NCBI GenBank assembly: GCA_012840445.1
Contig: DULI01000002.1
Coordinates: 1 to 64,000, forward strand
Source: Clostridiales bacterium
GTDB lineage: Bacteria; Bacillota; Clostridia; Oscillospirales; Acutalibacteraceae
Direction: 5' to 3'
DNA: 64,000 nt
The position numbers and the translations under genes are program-made. Every line of letters begins with the position of its first letter. Positions within the stretch are counted from its first letter, which is position 1. Below the pieces are notes generated by a model, which was given only the letters and a program-made list of their open reading frames with translations, was not told where the DNA came from and searched no databases. This document shows, piece by piece, positions 1-9,061 of this stretch.

Positions 1-2439
1 CTACCAAGCGACGACAGCCTTACATCTATCTTATCAACGCCATTGCCAAAATCCACATTGTTATACAACGCGTATCCACCGTCGCGGCCTTTTATCCCTA
101 CACCCCCGCCTTCCGGGTCGGTGTTGGAAGTAATGCTTACCTTATCGGAACTGTTAAAGTAAATAGCCTGAATGGCAGATGTTGGGTCGCCTTTTACAAA
201 AACATTTGCAAAGTAAGGGTTAAGATTTGTAATGTCAAGCTGTTCAAGCGTATTGGCAGGCTTAGTGCTGCCGAAAAATCTAATATTTTCAAAGGTGATT
301 CCGTCAACAATATGGTTTTCATCATATCCAAATATTTTCGCCCCAGTAGTGCCTTTGTCGAGCACATCTATATTCTTAACGGTGACATTCTTAATTTTTC
401 CAGGCCCCCTGTCGGCGCTTTGAATAAAGGCGGTAAACCAGGTTCTGTGCACCTCGTTTTTATTGTTAACCCGCTCTATGGTGATATTGTCGAAGGTAAC
501 ATTTTCAACCGTTCCCCTGCCGTATTTATGATGAATGCTAATGCCCACTGCGCAGTCGTAAACGGTGCTGTTTTTAAAGGTTACATTGCTGTGGCTCTCA
601 TCAACGCCCTGTCCTATCTTCAATCCATAGCAGTAGGTCCAGGATAAGCAGTTATCAAACACCACATTGTCAACAATTTCAGGAAATCCGGGCCATTGTA
701 CAGTAATACCGGTGGTAAGCGGCCAGGCTTTTGTGGTAAACGGGTCGTCCAGCGAAATACCAATGCAGTGCTCCACAACTACATTCTGGCTTTCACAAAC
801 ATCGATGCAGTCGTTCTCTCCCCTTAAGGGGCTTAAGCTGTTGTACATCTTCAAATACGAAAACCGCAGGTCATTAGACCTTACAGGTACTATAGACCAC
901 ATGACCGAATTTGTAACGGTTAGACCTTCCATGGTAAAGTAGGAGCAGGCAATCGGAACCACGGTATTGTTGCCGAAATTCAGATTTCGTACCATATTCT
1001 TTTCGTTGCCGTCGATCGTCCCGCGGCCAAAGATTTTAATGTCATACGAGCCGGACAGCACCTCGTATTTGCCCTTTGCCGGGTCCGTAATTGCCTCAAA
1101 TTCGGTGGAAATCCACCAAGTATAATCCATGCCCATAGAGGATTTGTGTCCGTTGTTTGAGTATATATTCTTATCGGAAGCCGACGCTAATAGCACCGCG
1201 CCGCCTTCGAGGTAAAAGCTGGTATTGCTCTTTAAAATCAGGTTTCCGATTTCATAAACCCCGGCCGGCACATAGACGATGCCGTTTTTATTGCCCTTGG
1301 TACAGCCGTATTCTGACGCGTCGTCAATTGCCTTTTGAATGGCCGCAGTTCGCTCGATTACACTATTAGCGGAATCAGCTCCATATTTAGGGTCGGTTAT
1401 ATTGAATATACCCACGCCTGACGGCTGCGGTTTATTGTTCTCCATGGGATCAGCCGCAATACAAAGCCTTTTGAAATTATTTATCTGAACTATGAAATAG
1501 TTGTTCTGGCTGATAGTGAAAGACAGCGTTTTTTTTATCACCGCTAACAGTGGCTGCTATATTTAGGTTTTTAGGGCTAATGCTATAAGAGGTAATCTCA
1601 GATTTTACAGTAATTTCAATTTTTACCTCTTCACCCGTTTTCATAGAAAAGTTACTGTAATCATACTCATTTTCATATGCAATAACCGGCACCTCAACGC
1701 CGTCGACCTTAAGCGAATATGTATTGGAACTTGTGTATATAGACGGCATTGGATACACCATAATTTTATCGGTGGTCTCAGGCTCGGCCGGATTTATTAC
1801 TTCCTCATCAAGCAGCTCCTCGTCCACATCGACCGTAACCGGCTTGTCAGGTTTTACCGAGGGCTCGTCATCCTCATCCACAGGAGTTAATTTAATCTCC
1901 ATAAATCTACCCTGTCCCGCAAACTTGTGATCATCAAGATCAACCGCTTCGAATTTTAAATATAAATCCCCGCTGGTTTCATGTATTGCGTACGCACCTG
2001 AGGTAGAAACAGTATAGTTTAAATTGTTCAACCCATGATGAAAATTAATCGGGCTGCCTACAGGGGTATCGACACCTGTTCCATCAAAAGCTGTTGTAGT
2101 GTAAACTTGGAAATTTGGATTGTTCTCGAGGTTTTCGCGATATTTAATTGAAATTATATATTTCCCTGCCGGGACATCAGGCAGACGATAAATCATGTAA
2201 TCGCCGACAGTCTTTGTATAGGAATAGTCAATTCCCGCCGAAACATGAGATGGGTTGGTATTAGGTCCCCGCCTGTCATTTACCTTCATTTCCCCGTCGC
2301 TGTAGTAATATTCATATCTCCACAACTCCAAAGCATTAAATACCAACTCTTCGGCGGCCAAAACACTGGTTTGCAAAGCTGAAAAAAACGTTGTTACCAG
2401 CACTAAAACCGCTAAAAAAATGGATATTAACCTTCGCAT
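1..2439 (-). pseudogene. Secreted parallel beta-helix glycoside hydrolase (GH28/GH49-like) with C-terminal CBM6-like start; frameshifted and cut by the window edge
   Basis: A signal peptide (residues 1-28) is followed by a carbohydrate-binding-like beta domain, an acidic Asp/Glu/Pro linker near residues 185-215, and a beta-sandwich typical of the N-terminus of GH49/GH28-like enzymes. This first frame stops at 1477. In the other frame, from the A8 tract at 1529-1536 (minus strand) down to base 1, translation continues without a stop. It contains a parallel beta-helix enzyme: a GADSANS opening, a YVPAGVYEIGNL strand and a LEGGAVLLASAD motif. A SLDDPF segment near base 750 is the likely Asp pair of the active site. 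The last residues (VDFGNGVDKIDVRL) look like the start of a CBM6 module that continues outside the window. Removing one A joins the frames smoothly. Either the gene is inactivated or the A count is an assembly error. Substrate (pectin-, rhamnogalacturonan- or dextran-like) is inferred from fold only. Confidence 0.72.
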
Positions 2440-2473
2440 AATTATATTTCCCCCTTATTATTAGCTAATTTTT

Positions 2474-2502
2474 ATGATAGCATTGTAGATTATGAATGTA
2501 AA
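2474..2502 (-). promoter_or_regulatory. Sigma-A promoter of the beta-helix glycosidase
   Basis: On the minus strand TTTACA (2502-2497) and TATCAT (2479-2474) are separated by 17 bases, about 35 bases upstream of the start codon, with an AAGGGGG ribosome site between. Confidence 0.5.
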
Positions 2503-2610
2503 TGAAACACAAAAGCACATAAGTAAATAGTTATTTTTGTATAATTTTTTGATATAAATTTAAAATTTTTTAAACCTATCAATTTAATTTTACAAATCAA
2601 TTTAATTTTT

Positions 2611-2648
2611 AAAAAAATAGCCAATTGCTTTTACTTAGGCAATTGGCT
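2611..2648 (-). terminator. Rho-independent terminator of the dehydratase-like gene
   Basis: Inverted repeat AGCCAATTGC (2619-2628) / GCAATTGGCT (2639-2648). On the minus strand it is followed by a run of seven T, directly after the stop of the gene ending at 2658. Confidence 0.85.
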
Positions 2649-2657
2649 TAATTTAAT

Positions 2658-3977
2658 CTATTTTTGAACCACTGGCTCTTTTTGCTCGACTGACACTTTT
2701 GCCTTGTGTACTTTTTCTTCGGCAAGTTTTGCGTTGGCAAGCATTAGTTTAATCCGGTTTTCCTGGTTAATTTTTGTAGCACCTGGGTCATAGTCTATGG
2801 CGACAATGTTTGCCTCCGGCCTGTTGTTTTTAATCGCACGTATCATGCCCTTGCCCACAATGTGGTTTGGCAAACAACCGAAGGGCTGGGTGCAGACAAT
2901 ATTGTATATGCCGTCGTCGATTAGTTCCAGCATCTCGGCCGTAAGCAGCCAGCCTTCACCCATCTTGTTGCCGTAGCCTAGGTAGCCCCTAACCTTTTTT
3001 CTAATTTCGTAAAAGGGCTCTGGCGCACGAAATACCTTTGATTCCTTAACAGCCTCTATCAATTCGGCCTGGCGCTTTTCTATATACCGCTGCAAAATCA
3101 GGCAGACCAGTTTCTTTAGAGGATTGCCGCCGTATAAATCCACATCGGTAATGCGGTTATTAATTTTGAAAATAATAAAATCTATCAGCCCCGGCACCAC
3201 AGGCTCACAACCCTCATCAAGCAAGAACTGCTCGAGATTGTTATTACCCAATGGCGAGAATTTAACATAAATTTCGCCCACTATGCCAACTTTGATTTTT
3301 GGGGTCTTATTAAGGGGTATGGACGCAAAATCGTCAGTTATTAGCTTCAGGTTCTTTTTAAAGTCTTTTGCCCATACGCCCTTTGAGTGCTTAAACTGGT
3401 CTATTAGATTGTTTACCCATTTTTCGGTCATTCTGTCCGTTGCGCCCTGTTCAATCTCGTAGGGTTTGCACTGGTTGGCCAAAAGCATTATCAGGTCGCC
3501 GTAAACAATTGAGTAAATAAGCCTTATAATAAGTCTTAAATTAAGAGAGAATCCGGGATTCTTCTCAAGCCCCGAAAGATTCAGCGAGATTACCGGAACA
3601 AATCCCAAACCGGCTTTTTTCAGCGCCTTTCTTAAAAGGTGGATATAGTTGGACGCCCTGCAACCCCCGCCGGTCTGGGTAATAATCAGCGCCACCTTGT
3701 GGGGATCGTATTTGCCCGATTCTATTGCCTCTATAAGCTGGCCGATAACCAAAAGGGCGGGATAGCAGGTATCGTTATGGACGTATTTCAGCCCTGTATC
3801 CACAATGCCCCTGTGCGAAGAGGTCAACATTTCAACCTTATATCCCTCAAGCTCAAGGCATTTCCTCATCAGCGAAAAATGTATCGGCAGCATCTGGGGC
3901 ATTAAAATGGTGTATTCCTTTTTCATTTCCTTTGTAAACAGCAATCTGCCGGTTTTGTCATACTTTAGCTCTGCCAC
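2658..3977 (-). CDS. 2-Hydroxyacyl-CoA dehydratase (HgdB)-like protein, COG3581 type
   Basis: The 439-residue protein belongs to the HgdB/HgdC-like family that carries an iron-sulfur cluster and works with an ATP-dependent activase. Visible signs are an N-terminal Rossmann-like half with the conserved NDTCYPALLVIGQ and TQTGGGCRASNY segments (cysteines as likely cluster ligands) and a C-terminal FGCLPNHIVGKG block. In many clostridia this domain is fused to the C-terminus of the large activase. Here it is a separate gene whose ATG overlaps the 3' end of the upstream gene by 20 bases, so the two are surely translated together. The acyl-CoA subunit genes of a classical dehydratase (hgdA/B with a CoA transferase) are not nearby, so the substrate is unknown. 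A role as a reductase of the double-cubane-cluster type is an inference. Confidence 0.8.
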   Translation of the reverse strand: MAELKYDKTGRLLFTKEMKKEYTILMPQMLPIHFSLMRKCLELEGYKVEMLTSSHRGIVDTGLKYVHNDTCYPALLVIGQLIEAIESGKYDPHKVALIITQTGGGCRASNYIHLLRKALKKAGLGFVPVISLNLSGLEKNPGFSLNLRLIIRLIYSIVYGDLIMLLANQCKPYEIEQGATDRMTEKWVNNLIDQFKHSKGVWAKDFKKNLKLITDDFASIPLNKTPKIKVGIVGEIYVKFSPLGNNNLEQFLLDEGCEPVVPGLIDFIIFKINNRITDVDLYGGNPLKKLVCLILQRYIEKRQAELIEAVKESKVFRAPEPFYEIRKKVRGYLGYGNKMGEGWLLTAEMLELIDDGIYNIVCTQPFGCLPNHIVGKGMIRAIKNNRPEANIVAIDYDPGATKINQENRIKLMLANAKLAEEKVHKAKVSVEQKEPVVQK

Positions 3978-6894
3978 TGCGCTTCACCTCTTCCATCGCA
4001 GCCAGCAGACTGCGTAATCGAATCTTTACGGCACCAAGATTGTATATTTCGTCAATTTTAATCTGGGTATAAAGCTTGCCGTTTTTCTCAAGAATCTCCC
4101 TTACCTCATCACCCGTTATCGCGTCGATACCGCAGCCGAAGGATACAAGCTGCACTAGCTGCATATCGGGCTGGGTAGTAATATATCTTGCAGCGTTATA
4201 CAGCCTTGCGTGGTAGGTCCACTGGTTTAATACCCTGTAGGATGTTTTGCCGGCCAGCGAGGAAATACAATCCTCGGTTATAACGCATTGGTCTAAAGAA
4301 TTCAACAAATTGTCGATTCCGTGGTTAACCTCTGGGTCGATATGATAGGGGCGCCCGGCCAAAACTATAATTGAATAGCCGTTTTCGCGGGCAAATTTAA
4401 TAATCCGCTGGCCCTCTTTAAACACGGCTTTGCGGTAGTCCGAGTATGCCTTATATGCCTTATCAACCGCCGCCGCGATTTCATCCTTGCCGATTTCAAA
4501 CTCTTTGTTAAAATAATCCGAAGCTATGCGTTTAAAGTCCCTTTTGCGGCTAAGATTGAAATATGGCATCAGGTATTTTATTCTGCTCAGCCGTTCAACA
4601 TTGGCACTCAGCAGTTCGGGGTAATATGCCACCACCGGGCAATTGTAGTGGTTGTCTGAAATACCCTCGTCAAAATTGTATGGCATGCAGGGGTAAAAAA
4701 TGGTGGTAATACCCTCATCCAGCAGCGCCTCAATGTGTCCGTGCATGAGCTTTGCCGGGTAGCACACAGTATCGGATGGTATGGTGTACTGCCCCTTGCT
4801 GTATATGTTGCGGTTGGATTCGGGGGAAAGCACGACTTCGAACCCAAGGCTTGTAAAAAAGGCATGCCAAAAGGGAAGGTTTTCGTACATATTAAGCCCC
4901 ATAGGAATACCGATTTTGCCCCTTGGGCCTTTCTCCGGCTTTAACGAACGCAGATAATTATATTTGAACCTGTACATATTTGGCAGGTTTTTGGTCTGCT
5001 CGATTCCAAGGCCGCGTTCACACCTGTTGCCGGAAATAAACCTTCTTCCGCCGGAAAACATGTTGACAGTAAGATTGCAGTGGTTAGTACATCTTCTGCA
5101 TACCGTCTGCCTTGATGTATGTTCAAAATTTTCAAGTTCAGAGCGGCTTAAAATAGCTGATTGTTCCAATTCCAATTCCATAGCAGCCAGTGCGGCACCG
5201 AATGCGCCCATAAGGCCCGCAATGGCCGGACGGGTCACGTTGCGACCCAGTTCAAGCTCAAAGCTGCGGAGAACCGCGTCATTTAAAAATGTTCCGCCCT
5301 GTACCACTATGTTTTTACCAAGCTCGTCGGGATTGGGTATGCGGATTACTTTGTATATCGCGTTTTTTACCACACTAATAGACAGTCCTGCGGAAATATC
5401 CTCAATACTCGCGCCCTCTTTTTGCGCCTGCTTGACAGAGGAATTCATAAATACCGTGCATCGGGAGCCCAAATCCACCGGTTTTTGGGCGAAAAGACCA
5501 AGTTTTGCGAACTCTTGTATATCGTATCCCAAAGCCTTTGCAAAGGTCTCTAAAAAAGAGCCGCAACCCGAAGAACAGGCCTCATTGAGCATAATGCCGT
5601 CAACCGCACCGTTGCGGATTTTAAAGCATTTCATGTCCTGGCCGCCAATATCAAGGATAAAATCCACATCCTTGTTAAAATGCCTCGCGGCCTTAAGGTG
5701 GGCCATGGTTTCAACAAGCCCCAAATCAACCTTAAAGGCATTTTTGATTAACTCTTCACCATATCCGGTAACCGCAGAGCCCAAAATCTTAATCGTGTCG
5801 CCGCAGATTTCGTAGACCTTTTCAAGCTGCTGCTTAACCACATTAACCGGGTTGCCCTTGTTGGAGGAATAATACGAATAAAGTATCTGCCCTTCGGGAG
5901 TAATTAGAACCAATTTGGTTGTGGTGGACCCCGCATCTATTCCAAGATACGCAGGCCCGCTGTATTTTTCAGGGTCGATTTTGGGGGCGTCGGCCTTTGA
6001 GTGCCTTTGCAGAAACTCTTCATATTGCTTATGTGTCTTGAACAGCGGCTGCAGGGTTTGGGTGAGTTCGGTTTTTTCTTTTGAATTTTCAATTCTTTTA
6101 AGCACATCCGAAAAATCCCGCTCTTTAAGACTGGCGGCATATAGGGCTGCCCCGTAACACACAAAGCAGTCGCCGTTTTCGGGGAAAATGGCGCTTTTAT
6201 CATCAAGTTTCAGTGTTTCAATAAACCTCTGCCTTAAACCCTTTAAGAAATACAATGGGCCACCCAAAAACACCACATTGCCCTCTATCCGCCGGCCCTG
6301 CGCCAGACCAGCAATAGTCTGGTCTACAACCGCCTGCAGTATGGATGCCGCTACATCGGCCTTGCGCGCGCCTTGATTAAGCAGTGGCTGTATGTCGGTT
6401 TTGGCAAACACCCCACAGCGCGAGGCAATTTTATATATTTTTTCGTGCTGCATGCTCAGCTTGTCAAGTTCCTCGATTGTAATATTCAGCAGCGTGGCCA
6501 TCTGGTCTATAAATGCGCCGGTACCTCCTGCACAAGAACCGTTCATGCGCTCTTCAAGTCCGCCTTTGAAAAATATTATCTTGGCATCTTCACCGCCAAG
6601 CTCTATCACCGCGTCGGCCTGCGGGTACTCAACCTCAACTGCCTTGGCGCAGGCAAAAACCTCCTGGACAAAGTCAACCCCTGATGACTTTGCAATTCCA
6701 AGCCCCGCCGAACCGGTCAATGCAACCTGAATTTTGTCGCTGTTAATTATCGGCGCGGCAGCTTTTAGCATCTCCACGGTTTTTTCGCGGACTTTGGAGT
6801 AGTGGCGCTCGTATGCCTTGTATATCATATTTTTACTGTCATCCAGCACAACAACTTTGACTGTTGTGGATCCGACATCTATACCAACTAGCAA
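3958..6894 (-). CDS. Large BadF/BadG/BcrA/BcrD-type ATPase, acyl-CoA dehydratase activase-related
   Basis: 978 residues from a TTG start at 6894, preceded by GGAGGT eight bases upstream; a longer reading to 6993 lacks such a site. Two ASKHA ATPase domains follow each other. The first (about 1-260) has GIDVGSTT, GGEDAKI, a cluster-ligand NGSCAGGTG (C121) and SRCGVFAKTD (C160). The second (about 317-580) has GIDAGSTTTK, DIGGQDMK, EACSSGCGSF and GSRCTVFMN. A Cys-rich CRRCTNHC segment near residue 640 and a DUF2229/HgdB-like region complete it. Family members hydrolyse ATP to inject one low-potential electron from a bridging [4Fe-4S] cluster into a partner. The partner here is most likely the overlapping downstream gene. 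The physiological reaction of this COG3580/COG3581 group is not established. Confidence 0.85.
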   Translation of the reverse strand: MLVGIDVGSTTVKVVVLDDSKNMIYKAYERHYSKVREKTVEMLKAAAPIINSDKIQVALTGSAGLGIAKSSGVDFVQEVFACAKAVEVEYPQADAVIELGGEDAKIIFFKGGLEERMNGSCAGGTGAFIDQMATLLNITIEELDKLSMQHEKIYKIASRCGVFAKTDIQPLLNQGARKADVAASILQAVVDQTIAGLAQGRRIEGNVVFLGGPLYFLKGLRQRFIETLKLDDKSAIFPENGDCFVCYGAALYAASLKERDFSDVLKRIENSKEKTELTQTLQPLFKTHKQYEEFLQRHSKADAPKIDPEKYSGPAYLGIDAGSTTTKLVLITPEGQILYSYYSSNKGNPVNVVKQQLEKVYEICGDTIKILGSAVTGYGEELIKNAFKVDLGLVETMAHLKAARHFNKDVDFILDIGGQDMKCFKIRNGAVDGIMLNEACSSGCGSFLETFAKALGYDIQEFAKLGLFAQKPVDLGSRCTVFMNSSVKQAQKEGASIEDISAGLSISVVKNAIYKVIRIPNPDELGKNIVVQGGTFLNDAVLRSFELELGRNVTRPAIAGLMGAFGAALAAMELELEQSAILSRSELENFEHTSRQTVCRRCTNHCNLTVNMFSGGRRFISGNRCERGLGIEQTKNLPNMYRFKYNYLRSLKPEKGPRGKIGIPMGLNMYENLPFWHAFFTSLGFEVVLSPESNRNIYSKGQYTIPSDTVCYPAKLMHGHIEALLDEGITTIFYPCMPYNFDEGISDNHYNCPVVAYYPELLSANVERLSRIKYLMPYFNLSRKRDFKRIASDYFNKEFEIGKDEIAAAVDKAYKAYSDYRKAVFKEGQRIIKFARENGYSIIVLAGRPYHIDPEVNHGIDNLLNSLDQCVITEDCISSLAGKTSYRVLNQWTYHARLYNAARYITTQPDMQLVQLVSFGCGIDAITGDEVREILEKNGKLYTQIKIDEIYNLGAVKIRLRSLLAAMEEVKRSGRAKV

Positions 6895-6927
6895 AATATT
6901 ATACCTCCAAAATACTCCTATTTTTGC

Positions 6928-6956
6928 ATTATACCACTTCATGCATAATAAATAAA
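6928..6956 (-). promoter_or_regulatory. Possible promoter of the activase operon
   Basis: On the minus strand a perfect TATAAT (6933-6928) lies 17 bases from TTTATT (6956-6951), with the GGAGGT ribosome site following. The -35 match is weak. Confidence 0.4.
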
Positions 6957-7035
6957 GTGCCTGGTCAAAAGCGCTAAAAGGGTTTAATAACAAATAATTT
7001 TATTTATTTACATGTTTAAACTATTTGACAAATCA

Positions 7036-7064
7036 TTGACAAAGAAACGGTTTTATCAGATAAT
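7036..7064 (+). promoter_or_regulatory. Promoter of the acn-icd-rex operon
   Basis: TTGACA (7036-7041), a 17-base spacer and GATAAT (7059-7064). A second TTGACA at 7025-7030 is badly spaced. No clear Rex palindrome (TTGTTAA-N4-TTAACAA type) could be seen around it by eye. Confidence 0.6.
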
Positions 7065-7109
7065 ATATTTAATTTATTAACATTATAAGCGCAGAAGGAG
7101 CTGTTGGAC

Positions 7110-9047
7110 ATGGGGCTTACTATAGCACAAAAGATTATAAAATCTCATTTGGTTGACGGGGAAATGACTCCGGGCAACGATATAGGGATTAAAATAGATC
7201 AAACATTGACCCAGGACGCCACAGGCACCATGGCATACCTGGAATTTGAAGCCATGGGCATTGACCGCGTCAAAACAGAGAAGTCGGTGGCATATATCGA
7301 CCACAACACCCTGCAAACCGGTTTTGAAAACGCCGACGACCACAGATTTATCCAGTCCATATGCAAAAAATACGGAATATATTATTCAAGGCCTGGAAAC
7401 GGAATTTGCCATCAGGTACACCTCGAGCGGTTTGGAATTCCCGGCAAAACTTTGATCGGTTCCGACTCCCATACCCCTACCGCGGGCGGAATCGGCATGC
7501 TTGCAATGGGAGCCGGCGGTCTTGATGTCGCGGTCGCAATGGGCGGCGGAGCATACTATATCACCATGCCTAAAATGCTCAAAGTCAACCTTAAGGGCAG
7601 ATTAAGGCCTGGCGTCTCTGCAAAGGATATTATACTGGAAGTATTAAGAATTCTGTCGGTTAAAGGCGGCGTTGGGTATATTATCGAATACGGCGGCGAA
7701 GGCGTAAAATCGCTGTCAGTACCCGAGCGCGCTACAATTACCAACATGGGAGCAGAACTTGGGGCTACCACCTCGATATTCCCGTCAGATGAGGTGACCT
7801 TTGAGTTCTTAAAGGCCCAGGGGCGTGAACAGGACTATGTACCTCTGTCTTCCGATCCTGATGCCGAGTATGATAAAGTAATCGAGATCGACTTAAGCGA
7901 GCTTGAGCCTTTGGCAGCCATGCCCCATTCTCCTGACAACGTCAAACGCGTCAGCGAAATAGGTCAGATTAAAATTGACCAGGTACTTATCGGTAGTTGT
8001 ACAAACTCCTCCCTATTTGATATGCTAAAAGTAGCAAAAATATTAAAAGGAAAAACCGTGCACCCGGATGTAAGCCTCGGGATTTCACCCGGCTCCCGGC
8101 AGGTGCTAAATATGCTGGCCGAATGCGGCGCGCTGTCTGACATAATCTCGGCTGGCGCACGTATACTCGAGTGTGCCTGCGGCCCGTGTATCGGTATGGG
8201 CCAGGCCCCTAATTCCAAGGGAATATCGTTGCGCACCTTTAACCGCAACTTTGAAGGCCGTTCGGGCACTGCAGACGCACAGATATACCTTGTAAGCCCT
8301 GAAACTGCGGCAGCCTCCGCAATCGCCGGCGTACTGACCGACCCAAGGACCCTTGATGTCGATTTTTCAGATATAAAGCTGCCTGAAAAATTCTTTATAA
8401 ATGACAATATGATTGATCCGCCACTGCCGCCGGAAGAGGCAAAAAATGTTGAAATAATCCGCGGACCAAATATTAAACCCTTCCCGAAATCTGACGAGCT
8501 TGCCGATACAATTGAAGCCCCGGCCATTTTGAAGGTGGGCGACAATATTACCACCGACCATATTATGCCGGCGGGCGCAAAAATCCTGCCATATCGTTCA
8601 AATATACCATATCTTGCCAACTTCTGCTTTACCCGATGTGACGAAAACTTCCCCGAAAACTGCCGTAAAGCCGGCAAGGGAATAATTATCGGCGGAGAAA
8701 ATTACGGACAAGGCTCTTCACGCGAACATGCGGCACTTGTACCACTCTATCTAGGGATTAAGGCGGTTGTCGCAAAATCCTTCGCGCGCATTCATGCCGC
8801 AAATCTGATTAATGCCGGAATACTGCCTTTGACCTTTGTAAATCCCGAAGACTACGACAAAATTACTCAGTGGGACAACCTGGTTCTTACCAATGTAAGA
8901 GAGTCGGTAAGCAATCTTTCAAATATAACAATGAAAAACCTGACTACAGGTGACAGCTATATTTTAAAGCCCGCGCTGACACGACGCGCAAAGGACATTA
9001 TGCTTGCTGGCGGTCTGCTAAACTACACAAAGTCCAAAACAAAATAG
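7110..9047 (+). CDS. acn: Aconitate hydratase (monomeric, ~640-residue type)
   Basis: 645 residues. Isomerises citrate and isocitrate in the cytoplasm using a [4Fe-4S] cluster. The cluster ligands are visible: Cys in GSCTNSS (near residue 297) and two Cys in CACGPCIG (near 357 and 360). The swivel domain has the GENYGQGSSREHAA motif. The length and the opening MGLTIAQKIIKSHLVDGEM fit the shorter aconitase family found in anaerobes. The ATG at 7110 is preferred to the in-frame TTG at 7104 because AAGGAG at 7095-7100 then has a nine-base spacing. It is followed at 14 bases by isocitrate dehydrogenase, so the two steps citrate to 2-oxoglutarate are encoded together, a usual arrangement for glutamate synthesis in anaerobes with an incomplete TCA pathway. 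Confidence 0.95.
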   Translation: MGLTIAQKIIKSHLVDGEMTPGNDIGIKIDQTLTQDATGTMAYLEFEAMGIDRVKTEKSVAYIDHNTLQTGFENADDHRFIQSICKKYGIYYSRPGNGICHQVHLERFGIPGKTLIGSDSHTPTAGGIGMLAMGAGGLDVAVAMGGGAYYITMPKMLKVNLKGRLRPGVSAKDIILEVLRILSVKGGVGYIIEYGGEGVKSLSVPERATITNMGAELGATTSIFPSDEVTFEFLKAQGREQDYVPLSSDPDAEYDKVIEIDLSELEPLAAMPHSPDNVKRVSEIGQIKIDQVLIGSCTNSSLFDMLKVAKILKGKTVHPDVSLGISPGSRQVLNMLAECGALSDIISAGARILECACGPCIGMGQAPNSKGISLRTFNRNFEGRSGTADAQIYLVSPETAAASAIAGVLTDPRTLDVDFSDIKLPEKFFINDNMIDPPLPPEEAKNVEIIRGPNIKPFPKSDELADTIEAPAILKVGDNITTDHIMPAGAKILPYRSNIPYLANFCFTRCDENFPENCRKAGKGIIIGGENYGQGSSREHAALVPLYLGIKAVVAKSFARIHAANLINAGILPLTFVNPEDYDKITQWDNLVLTNVRESVSNLSNITMKNLTTGDSYILKPALTRRAKDIMLAGGLLNYTKSKTK

Positions 9048-9061
9048 GAAGGATTGAGAAT

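Noticed and set aside
1..1369. Several short plus-strand frames in the first 1.4 kb
   Set aside because: All overlap the minus-strand beta-helix frame, which is open over the whole stretch and has recognisable motifs.
4964..5815. A 283-codon plus-strand frame
   Set aside because: It is a shadow of the activase gene on the other strand; composition follows the opposite codons and there is no start signal.
6960..7109. A Rex operator upstream of aconitase
   Set aside because: TTTAATAACAA and TTATTAACATTATAA are half-site-like but no symmetric partner at the right spacing was found.
7964..8677. A 237-codon minus-strand frame
   Set aside because: Shadow of aconitase, whose Fe-S and swivel motifs prove the plus-strand reading.
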